NCBI GenBank assembly: GCA_964509335.1
Contig: CAZDXB010000004.1
Location: forward strand, 1-64,000
Length of the DNA: 64,000 nt
Reading direction: 5' to 3'
DNA from: CAZDXB01 sp964509335
GTDB taxonomy: Bacteria > Bacteroidota > Ignavibacteria > Kapaibacteriales > UBA2268
A model generated the notes under the pieces. It saw only the letters and a program-made list of their open reading frames with translations. It was not told the DNA's origin and made no database searches. Every line of letters begins with the position of its first letter. Position 1 is the stretch's first letter. Positions 54,401 through 63,100 of the stretch are shown piece by piece. The position numbers were made by a program, and so were the translations under genes.

Positions 54401-55814
54401 TATAAATCAATGGAAAGCAAAGGGCGGCGAAATTCGCGGTTTAAGCGAAGGAGATTTGATTGAAATATCCTGGGGCGAGGTAGGAAGCGGAACAATAACA
54501 TTGAAGCAAACGAATAAACTAACCGGTTGCGTAGATTCGATTTTGCAAATCATTGAAATAACGCTAACTCCCGAAAAGAACATACTTGGAGCCCAAACGG
54601 TATGCTCGGACAACGTTTATAAATACAGCGTTAAAGATTCGTCGAATTTCGAACTTAATTGGGGCGTCGGCAACGGAGAGATTATCTCCGAGTCAGAATC
54701 CGAAGCTCTTGTTAAATGGGGCGCGCCGTCTTCCGGAACCGTTTCCCTTTTCAGGCGACACATAGAGGAAGTATTCCGAGACACAATATCTCTAGTTATT
54801 GAAATACTCCCTATTCCTCCGGCGCGAATCCTTGGGTCAAACGAGTTATGCGAGGGCTTAACAGAAATTTATTGCACCGTTGGCGATGAAAATTACGTTA
54901 ATGAATGGATTGTTTATAACGGCGAAATAGTAGATTCATCTTCGAACGATACGATAAAAATCCAGTGGTTCCCAATAGACGAATCGGTTGATTCCTCTTT
55001 CGTCATCGGGTCGATTACCTTGAGACAAATCAACAAAAGCACCGGCTGTTCTAACTTAAAAACAAAATCCGTTTTCCTTTCGAAAAATCCCGACGCCAAA
55101 ATAACCGGCGACACAAGCGTTTGCCAATACGAACGAACAACTTACAAAGCCGGTCATACAGAAAACACGACGAACGCTTGGAAGGTAGTAAACGGCGTCA
55201 TTGCAAACTATAGCGAAGATTCCTTAGTAACCGTTTATTGGAATTCGCCGGGCGAAGGAAAATTAAAACTCATCCAAACCACAAATAGCGGATGCAAAGA
55301 TTCAACGGAATTATCAATAACAATAAAACCGTCTCCGGAAAAACCAACTATAACCCAAAACGGTGAAATACTTTTTTCAAGCGCCGAAGAAGGCAATCAA
55401 TGGTTCATAAACGGCGAATTCATAGAAGGAGCGGACAGTCAATACTACAAACCTGACAGCTCGGGAAGCTATTCCGTTCAAGTAACCGGCGGCAACGGAT
55501 GCAAGTCGCCAATGAGCGAACCTTACCAATATATTACAAGCGTAGAAGACAACCCCGAAAACAACTTAGCGGAAGTTTTCCCAAATCCCGCCAAAGACGT
55601 TTTGTTTATAAAAATCAATTCGACAATTTGCAATTATGCAACGGTGTATTTATCGAATATTTTAGGAGAAAGAGTAAAAAAACGGACGATAAAAGAGGTC
55701 AACGAGAAACAAACAATAAAAATCAACGCCGACGATTTACCGAAAGGCGTTTATTTTATAACAGTATATTGCGCCGAACAAAAAATCTATTCAAATAATT
55801 TTGTAAAACATTAA
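51405..55814 (+). CDS. Giant secreted SBBP-propeller/PKD-like protein with T9SS tail, copy 1
   Basis: A 1469-residue protein with a signal peptide (residues ~1-21). Order of parts: a FVENKGQ domain (residues ~27-240); seven SBBP repeats (about 245-700), each with LLWATYFGG or a variant and ending in the next DAFIAKFDKDG; then a linking beta domain; then six Ig/PKD-like units (from ~805), each starting like VSGEINVCEQ and ending GCxDS with a WxVxGGEI core; then a final EEGNQWFINGE unit. The type A T9SS tail has EVFPNPAKDVLFIKI and GVYFITVYC. Seven repeats imply one seven-bladed propeller. The protein would be exported by T9SS to the surface or medium; its ligand is unknown. The next gene starts 13 bp downstream. 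Confidence 0.9.
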   Translation: MKPATVFASLFFVMISFAYSIEPLAFSKGFVENKGQGVNQVGAVSKDVKYICDNGASKLLLKNDSFSLELYKSDNKSSEARDSKETLLAFRIDVRFENANANIKTVAEGKQNKRFNYYKAGESVENVCSFKKIVYKNVYDGVDVEFCAPKTPGDNVKYNFIVKPGGDYRDIKMRYEGAKIIRLSKDSLLIKTPLSEIIESTPKAFIKETGKEVPIEYAAHGNKVGFKIKNQIALDAHAKNRQKTLIIDPEIDFGTYFGGSGEDFGLETCVDSSGNIIIVGYTTSTQNIATQGAHQTTLKGDRDAFIAKFDKDGELLWATYFGGNDYENGHSVSVDKDGYIVLTGWTKSKFELATQGAYQYFFGGGEFDSYIARFTPSGNLLWATYYGGPSNDYINDVAIDGYGDIVFVGRTSSKYSLASNDAYQESLNGDNDAFIGKFSPEGLREWGTYFGGKSFDAGIEICADIFNNITIAGFTKSKDVISSDNAHQDTIAGDWDGFLAKFDSKGYRIWATYYGGAKEDDGWGVTFDGDGSIYLIGKTKSEEGISTPGAFKENIADTLEFDSYIAKFNKNGERLWASYYGGDDEEKGGVADIDFLGNLYLAGDSYSETGIATNDGWQTENMGGYDAYIAKFSAAGDRLWASYYGGYNDDHAHCVNAGFNSDFVFTGYSSSSFNVATMGSYQEAIGGQNDAFIVKFNQETGDDTITVDLTGSWCADSYVQIPYEAVGDFDSGNKFTAQLSNAQGFFTQYYNLGSVNATESGTITAHIPKEVKTGDKYRIRVVSSSPEVLGEDNQANLTLYSSPTPEISGVSGEINVCEQSEDYYAANPLEETTANFWEVSGGEILSDSSNDTIRVKWGTPGFGSIELLQRTQNGCSDSISFPVIIHSDILTQPIQGESEVCINETSEYIATIADTITNFWEVNGGEILPDSSNDTIRVKWTREGEGEVKLTQIVPLSGCADSAKMKITVNPLPTPYIIGDTIVESRSSELYRTGAESKYINQWKAKGGEIRGLSEGDLIEISWGEVGSGTITLKQTNKLTGCVDSILQIIEITLTPEKNILGAQTVCSDNVYKYSVKDSSNFELNWGVGNGEIISESESEALVKWGAPSSGTVSLFRRHIEEVFRDTISLVIEILPIPPARILGSNELCEGLTEIYCTVGDENYVNEWIVYNGEIVDSSSNDTIKIQWFPIDESVDSSFVIGSITLRQINKSTGCSNLKTKSVFLSKNPDAKITGDTSVCQYERTTYKAGHTENTTNAWKVVNGVIANYSEDSLVTVYWNSPGEGKLKLIQTTNSGCKDSTELSITIKPSPEKPTITQNGEILFSSAEEGNQWFINGEFIEGADSQYYKPDSSGSYSVQVTGGNGCKSPMSEPYQYITSVEDNPENNLAEVFPNPAKDVLFIKINSTICNYATVYLSNILGERVKKRTIKEVNEKQTIKINADDLPKGVYFITVYCAEQKIYSNNFVKH
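53910..54224 (+). repeat. Recently duplicated PKD-like unit segment in copy 1
   Basis: The ~65-bp segments at 53910-53974 and 54160-54224, 250 bp apart, match with only a few substitutions (both encode WEV, then SGGEIL or NGGEIL, then DSSNDTIRV). The other units of the same gene are far more diverged, so one unit was copied recently, which would explain six units here against five in the two sister proteins. Confidence 0.75.
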
Positions 55815-55827
55815 AGTAAAGTTAATT

Positions 55828-58800
55828 ATGAAAAATCTAACTCTCCTTTCGCTAATCTGTTTTCTAACTCTGTCATTTTGCGCAAACGCATATGATTTAA
55901 ACGACAAATCTTTAAACGATTTTAAAATAAAAGACAAGGCTTTAGGCTTTTTTGAGAACAAAGGTCAAATATCCGACCAACACGGCGCGCCTCGTCCCGA
56001 CGTTTTATATATGTTCGACCAAAAAGGCTTTAAGTGTCAATTAAAAAGGAACGGTTTCAGTTACGAAAAATACAAAACCGAAATAAAATACGCCAAAACG
56101 TCGATGCACGCTTACGAAGGCTTGCCCGACTTCGCTAGAAACGCCCCTGAAGTCAACTTTCATTCTCACAGAATAGACGTTCGCTTAATTGGAGCGAACA
56201 ATTATCCTGAAATCTCGGCGGAAGGAAAGTCGAGCGATTTTGAGAATTATTACGCAAGCGTCGTTCCCGAAGGGGCGACTTACGTAAAACATTATCAAGA
56301 AATAACATATAAAAACATATATAACAATATCGATTTTGTGTTCTACTTAAACGAAAACGGAAGCGTCAAATACGATATTGTCGTTCACCCGGGCGGCAAC
56401 GTAGAAGATATACAAATCGAATATTCTGGAGCGGAAGATATATATATTAACGAAGAGCGCTCTCTCGTTATCAAAACAGCGCAAGGCAATATAATTGAAA
56501 CTCGTCCATTTGCTTATATAACCGCTAGCGGTTCAAATCCTTCCGGCGAAAAAGCGCCTATCGACGCCGAATTCATATTAAACGGTTCGACGGTCGAATT
56601 CGAGATTCCTCCCTACAATTCGAATAAAACGTTGACAATCGACCCTGAAATAATTTGGGCGAGCTATTATGGCGACGACAGTTACGACGCGATTCTCGCC
56701 GTCGAAAGAGACAAATCAAACAACGTAGTGGTAGCGGGAAAAACCGCCAGCAGAAACAATATAGCCACCAGCGGAACTTACCAAACGACCTACGGCGGCG
56801 GCTCTTTCGACGCGTTCGTAGCGAAATTCGACAGAACCGGAAGCAGGCTGTGGGGCACTTACTGCGGCGGCGATTCCGCAGACGTCGCTTACGGCATAGC
56901 CGCCGACAGAGTTTGGTACGATATAATAATTATGGGTTCGACTAAAAGCCGCCACGGCTTAGCGTCCGACGACGTTTACCAAGAAGAATACGGCGGCGGT
57001 TACTCAGACGCGTTTTTAGCAAAATTCGACCAGAACGGACAAAGATATTGGTGCACTTATTACGGCGGCAGAGACGCTTCGCAATTAATTGGCGGCGACT
57101 ACTTATACGGCGGCACAATGGACAAATACGGCGACGTTTACGTTACTGGAGCCACAACCAGCAGAGACACTATAGCCTCTAAGCACGCTCATCAGGATGA
57201 ATTAGGCGGCGATTTTGACGGCTTTCTCGCTAAATTTAACTCCGACGGTTATAAAGAATGGGGAACATACTACGGGGGCGACGGTTTCGACGGCTCCTAC
57301 GGCATAGCGTTCGACACGATAGGATACGTAACAATTGGAGGTTACACCGCCAGCGACAACGGAGAACACATTATAGCTACAGAAGACGCTTTCAAAACAT
57401 CGCGCTCCGGCAACAGCGACGCTTTCGTAGCGAGATTTAATTTGCGCGGAACAAGACAGTGGGGGACTTATTTTGGCGGTTCGCAACAAGAAGTTGTAAA
57501 CTGCATAGGCGCCGACAAAGACAAAAACGTTATCATAGCGGGCAACACTCAAAGCGCGAGCGGCATAGCGTCCAGCGGAGCTCATCAAACAAGCCATCAA
57601 GGCGGCAGAGACGGCTTTGTCGCTAAATTCTCGGAAGACGGCGATAGACTCTGGTCAACATATTACGGAGGAGATATGCTCGACGACGTTACCGGAATCG
57701 ATTGCGACACAGAAGGCAACATATGCTTCGCAGGTTACACTAGTAGCGAAACCAACATAGCTTCGCCCGGCTCGTTTCAAGATTCGTTTGTCGGCGACAC
57801 TATTTGGGAATACGACGACAACGAAGGCGAATGGTTTATCGCGGCGATACATTACGACGGCTTCCTAGCTTTTCTTAATCCCTCTGGCGAGAGAGTTTGG
57901 GGCAGTTACTTTGCCGCTCCTTCAACTGACCAAATCAGATGTCTTAGTTTTGACAACAATGACAATATATTGATAGGCGGAGATACTGAAAGCGACGATA
58001 GCCTCGCCACTGACGGAGCTTTTAAAACTACTTACTCCGGCGAAATCGACGCGTTCGTAGCGAAAATCGGCTCGTTCCTTAGGATAACGAACGTTTCCGC
58101 GCCTATATGCGTCGGCAATGATATTGCTATAGAATATGAAACCGCCACGGAATTCAACGCGGGCAACGTATTCACCGCTCAATTGTCGAATAGCTCGGGC
58201 GACTTCTCTTCCCCCGTAAACATTGGGAGCAGGTCTGCCACAGACGACGGCGAGATAATAGCGTCTATCCCGGCGGATACGCCTCCCGCTACGGGATACA
58301 GAGTTAGAGTCGTCGGCTCGAATCCATCGAAAATCTCGCCGGACAACGGAATGGATTTGACCGTCAATCCGTTGCCGGAGCCGACCGTTTCAGGCAACAA
58401 CCCCGCTTGCTCGAGAACAAGCGTAACCTATACAACCGAAGACGACGCAAATTTACAAATACTATGGTCGGTCGAAGGCGGAGAAATTCAAGGCGATTCT
58501 ACAAATAGCTCCGTTTCCGTTGTCTGGGAAGACATTGACGAAGGAACTATTAAGGTTGTTCAGAGAAATACCGAAACGGGTTGCTTAGATTCTCTTGTAG
58601 AGGAAATTGACGTTAATATTTCTCCCAACCCAATAATAAACGGAGAGACAGAAGTCGTTTCTTATACTCAAGAGCTTTATTCGACTCCTTCAAATTCCAA
58701 GCATGAGTATCTCTGGACAGTCGAAGGCGGAGAAATTGAAGGCGATTCCACAAACAACGCCGCTTTAGTTAACTGGGGCGGAATAGGCGCCGGGAAAATC

Positions 58801-60108
58801 AAATTAAAAGTTACCCATGAGGAAACTGGATGCTGGGATACGCTTTCGGTACAAATAGCTATTAACGCGACGCCGATTGACATAAACGGAGAAAAAACGG
58901 TTTGCGCCGAAAGCTTAGAAGAATATTATGTTTCTTCCGAAGAAAACAAGGACTACCTATGGGAAACCGAAGGCGGCGAAATTCAAGGCGAAGATAGCGA
59001 CACTTTAATTTCCGTCTTATGGGGCGACGCTGGAAACGGATTAATTCGGCTTATCAGAACAAATACCGAAACCGACGAAATAGACACGACTTTTTCAAAT
59101 ATTACTATTCTCGAATTGCCCGAAGTCGGTCTTTTTGGAAGCAACGAAATATGCGAGGGCGACAACGACGTTTATCGCGCTGAAAATACCGAAGGAGTTG
59201 AAAGCAAGTGGACGGTTTATAACGGCGAAATAATTGGCGACGACGACGCGGACAGTATTATAGTAGCTTGGAACGAAATACCGTCAGGAGAAGACTCTGC
59301 GTTTGTAATAGGCGGCGTAACTTTAGAGCAAACAAGCTTAGAGACTGGTTGTTCTAATTCGAAAACAAAAAGCGTTAACATTAGCGCAAAACCATCCGCT
59401 AACGTTTTAGGAGACTTTTCAGTTTGCGAAAACGAAATAGAAATCTACGAAGCCGAAGAATACGAAGAGGGATTCATTAACGAATGGCACATAGAGGGCG
59501 GCGTTATAATCGGCTCGTCCGAAGAATCGAATTTACAGGTAGAATGGGGACAGCCCGGCGAAGGGAGCCTAAAGTTAATTCAAACGTCCATTACAAATTG
59601 CGTAGATTCAATGTCATACGACATAACGATAAACGCCAATCCGCCAAAACCAAATATTTCGCAAGCGGGAAAAACATTGGTTTCTAGCTCGGAAGAAGGG
59701 AATCAGTGGTACTCCGGCGGCGAGAAGATTGAAGGAGCCACCGACAAAGTTTATTCTCCCGATTCTTCGGGCTATTACGCCGTTCGCGTAATCGACTCTA
59801 ACGGATGCGTTTCTCCAATGTCCGACCCTTATTATTTTGACATTAACCGCGTAATTGATTTTGAAAAATCTAAGAATATGTTAGCTCTTTATCCCAACCC
59901 TACGGAAGGGCTACTCAACATAGAATTTAGAAAAAAGATTAATTATCCGGTTACGATAGAAATTAAAAACTTGCTCGGGATAACTTTAAAAACAATAACG
60001 ACAAACGAATCGCTAAGCGTAGATATAGGCGAATTTTCAAGCGGAACTTATATAATTAACGTAAAAATTAGAGGCGACGTTTACGGTTATAAACTAATCA
60101 AATTATAA
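55828..60108 (+). CDS. Giant secreted SBBP-propeller/PKD-like protein with T9SS tail, copy 2
   Basis: A 1426-residue paralogue of the gene just upstream, 13 bp away. Signal peptide at residues ~1-21 (FLTLSFCANA); FFENKGQISDQHGAPRPDV; seven SBBP repeats (for example IIWASYYGDDSYDA, RLWGTYCGGDSADV, KEWGTYYGGDGFDG); a bridging domain; five PKD-like units starting like VSGNNPACSRT and VLGDFSVCENE; the unit EEGNQWYSGGEKIEGATD; and a T9SS tail (LALYPNPTEGLLNIEF, GTYIINVKI, final KLIKL). It differs throughout from copy 1 but keeps the architecture. The small gap suggests co-transcription with copies 1 and 3. Confidence 0.9.
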   Translation: MKNLTLLSLICFLTLSFCANAYDLNDKSLNDFKIKDKALGFFENKGQISDQHGAPRPDVLYMFDQKGFKCQLKRNGFSYEKYKTEIKYAKTSMHAYEGLPDFARNAPEVNFHSHRIDVRLIGANNYPEISAEGKSSDFENYYASVVPEGATYVKHYQEITYKNIYNNIDFVFYLNENGSVKYDIVVHPGGNVEDIQIEYSGAEDIYINEERSLVIKTAQGNIIETRPFAYITASGSNPSGEKAPIDAEFILNGSTVEFEIPPYNSNKTLTIDPEIIWASYYGDDSYDAILAVERDKSNNVVVAGKTASRNNIATSGTYQTTYGGGSFDAFVAKFDRTGSRLWGTYCGGDSADVAYGIAADRVWYDIIIMGSTKSRHGLASDDVYQEEYGGGYSDAFLAKFDQNGQRYWCTYYGGRDASQLIGGDYLYGGTMDKYGDVYVTGATTSRDTIASKHAHQDELGGDFDGFLAKFNSDGYKEWGTYYGGDGFDGSYGIAFDTIGYVTIGGYTASDNGEHIIATEDAFKTSRSGNSDAFVARFNLRGTRQWGTYFGGSQQEVVNCIGADKDKNVIIAGNTQSASGIASSGAHQTSHQGGRDGFVAKFSEDGDRLWSTYYGGDMLDDVTGIDCDTEGNICFAGYTSSETNIASPGSFQDSFVGDTIWEYDDNEGEWFIAAIHYDGFLAFLNPSGERVWGSYFAAPSTDQIRCLSFDNNDNILIGGDTESDDSLATDGAFKTTYSGEIDAFVAKIGSFLRITNVSAPICVGNDIAIEYETATEFNAGNVFTAQLSNSSGDFSSPVNIGSRSATDDGEIIASIPADTPPATGYRVRVVGSNPSKISPDNGMDLTVNPLPEPTVSGNNPACSRTSVTYTTEDDANLQILWSVEGGEIQGDSTNSSVSVVWEDIDEGTIKVVQRNTETGCLDSLVEEIDVNISPNPIINGETEVVSYTQELYSTPSNSKHEYLWTVEGGEIEGDSTNNAALVNWGGIGAGKIKLKVTHEETGCWDTLSVQIAINATPIDINGEKTVCAESLEEYYVSSEENKDYLWETEGGEIQGEDSDTLISVLWGDAGNGLIRLIRTNTETDEIDTTFSNITILELPEVGLFGSNEICEGDNDVYRAENTEGVESKWTVYNGEIIGDDDADSIIVAWNEIPSGEDSAFVIGGVTLEQTSLETGCSNSKTKSVNISAKPSANVLGDFSVCENEIEIYEAEEYEEGFINEWHIEGGVIIGSSEESNLQVEWGQPGEGSLKLIQTSITNCVDSMSYDITINANPPKPNISQAGKTLVSSSEEGNQWYSGGEKIEGATDKVYSPDSSGYYAVRVIDSNGCVSPMSDPYYFDINRVIDFEKSKNMLALYPNPTEGLLNIEFRKKINYPVTIEIKNLLGITLKTITTNESLSVDIGEFSSGTYIINVKIRGDVYGYKLIKL

Positions 60109-60146
60109 AAATGCAACTGAATGTATGACAAATAAACGGTAATTAT

Positions 60147-63100
60147 ATGAAAAAGAAAATAGCGCTTTTAGCAATACTAGCCATTTCAATGATAAGCGCG
60201 GTGAAAAGCCGAGATTTTACTCCCAGCGTTTCCGAATGCGGATTTGTTGAGAACAAAGGACAGATTGTCGACCAAAACGGACGGTCGCGCCCCGACGTGG
60301 ATTATTTATATACCAGCCCCGGCTCGAAAATCGCCATCCTTAATAACGGCTACAGCTACGAGCTATACGAGACAATAAAAACAAATAAAGAAACCAACGA
60401 AAAAGACGAGTTCATCCAGTCGAGAGAAGAACATAAATACGATATTAAAATTAAATATCACAGAGTTGACGCAAAATTTTTGGAAGCCAATCCGGAATGT
60501 GAAATTATCGCCAAAGGCAAGTCCAGTTCATATACAAATTACTATTTGCCGGGAACGCCAGAAAGCGGAGTTTTAGACGTTCGCTCATACAATACAATAA
60601 TATACAAAAATTTCTATCCGGGGATAGACCTTGTTTATAAATGCCAAGAAGCCGGAAAGAACGTAAAAGTAAAATACGATTTAAGGGTGCGCCCAGAAGG
60701 GAATCTTTCCAACGTTAAAATAGCTTTTGAAGGCGCTAACCAATTAAGCCTTAATGAATCCGGCGAATTAGTAATATCAACGGCTTTCGGCGACATAAAT
60801 GAATCAATCCCAAGCTCGTTTTATATTTCAAAAACGGACAAATCCAGCTCTCAATCAATTGAGAAAACGGAGGTAGGTTATAAATTGGAAGACAACGTTC
60901 TATCTTTCATACCAAAAGAGAACAAATCAAACCGAACTTTAATTGTAGATCCCGAGTTGTTTTGGGGTTCGTATTACGGCGGCGCTGAAAACGACAAATT
61001 TTACGAAACGGACGTCGATAGCAAGGACAATATATATATCACGGGAGTCGCTCAGAGCTCGACGCGCATCGCTACTTCCGGAGCCCATTTGTCCGAATAT
61101 CAAGGAGACATAGACGGAATGCTCGTTAAATTCAACAACCAATGCGAACGCCAATGGGCTACCTACTACGGCGGTTCTAACCACGACACCGGAATCGACG
61201 TTATCGTAACATACAGAGACAGCATATTAATTGGCGGTAACACGAGAAGTTTTCACAATATTGCGACAAACAACGCTTACCAGTCTTCTTTCGGCGGCGG
61301 CTCTCACGACGGTTATATAGCTAAATTCAACGGTTTAGGCAGAAGATTATGGGGAACGTATTACGGCGGCGACGACGCCGATTTCATCTACGGGATTGCT
61401 CTGGATTCAAATCAAAATCTTTTCGCCGTCGGCAAAACGAATAGTTTGGAAGACATCGCGACGGAAGACGGCTATCAATCATATAAAGAAGGGAGCGTGG
61501 ATGCGTTCGTCGTTAAGTTCGACTCGACAATGAATAGAGTTTGGGGCACGTATTTCGGCGGCAACGACTTCCAAGGAAGCGACGTCGGTCGGGCAATAGC
61601 CGCAGACCGGACAGGGAATTGCTATTTTACCGGTTACACTTGCAGCGATTTTTCAATAGCGAACGATAACGCCTTCCAAAAAGAATTCGGCGGAGGAGGT
61701 TACGACGCTTTCATAACTAAACTATACCCGAACGGCAACGCTCATTGGGCGAGCTATTACGGCGGCGACAGCGCCGATTACGGAAGAGGCATAGCTACAT
61801 ACGGAAACGGAAAAGTCTATCTGGTCGGCGTTACCAGAAGCGATAATAATATCGCCGATACGAACGGATATAGACAACAAAGAATAGGAGGCTACAGCGA
61901 CATTTTTATAGTAAAATTCGACATTTACGGCGACAGGAAATGGGGTACTTACTACGGCGGAACGGGAACCGATTACATACACGGAGTTTGTAAATATAAG
62001 TTCGACCAATGCCTCGTTTTGGGAGCCACTGACAGCGAAGACAGCATAGCGACAAGCGGGGAGCATCAAACTTCCTTAGCCGGCGATTTCGATTCCTTCG
62101 TTATAAATCTCGACACTGACGGGGACTTACAATGGGGAACTTACTACGGAGGTTCGCGCAAAGAAAAGCATCAGTTCGGAGGCGTAGCTTCCGACAGCAA
62201 AGCTAATATAATTATTAGCGGATATACGAATAGCTCGGATAACATCTCGACGCCCTACGGACACCAGCCTACCTTTATCGGCGATTCGACTTTCGACGTC
62301 GACCCCGATACGGGCGACACGGTTTACACATACTGGTACGACGCTTTCGTTGCGATGCTGGGAACGCGAATTACGATAAACCAATTCGACGACGTTTATT
62401 GTTCGGGAAAAGAAATCGACGTTCCGTTTACCGTGGGATTAGATTTTCTTTCCGGCAATCAATTCACCTTGGAACTGTCCGATTCAACCGGCGACTTTTC
62501 AGACCCGTTTGAAATCGGGACTCTTACAGGGACAGGGTCGGGAGTAATCTCCGGCTTATTAGACACTATTATACCGCCGGGAAACCATTATAGAATTAGA
62601 ATAACGGCTTCCAATCCTGAGAACACAAGCCAAGACAACGGATTTGATATTACCGTAGCGCCTTTACCCGAACCGGTAATACAAGGCGATTCAGTAGTTT
62701 GTTCGCGCAACAACTATAATTACTCCGTTTACACAGAATCCGGCGCGACAAACCAATGGTTTATAGAAGGAGGAAAAATAATAGGCGATTCTACTTTACA
62801 CGAAGTGGAAGTCGTTTGGGAAGACGGAATAGAAGGTTCTCTAAAAGTTATCCAGACAATCGAAGCGACAGGATGTATTGATTCAACCCAATACGACGTG
62901 GAAATAATCGTTTCTCCCAAACCGACAATAGCCGGCGACTCAAGCGTAACGGCATATACAACGGGATTTTATTCGGCTCCGTCGGTCTCCAGTTTAGAAT
63001 ACGACTGGACAATAATTGGAGGAACGATAGTCGGCGACACGACGGACAACCGAATTCAAATAGATTGGGGCGGACCGGGCGTAGGATACGTTAAGCTCAA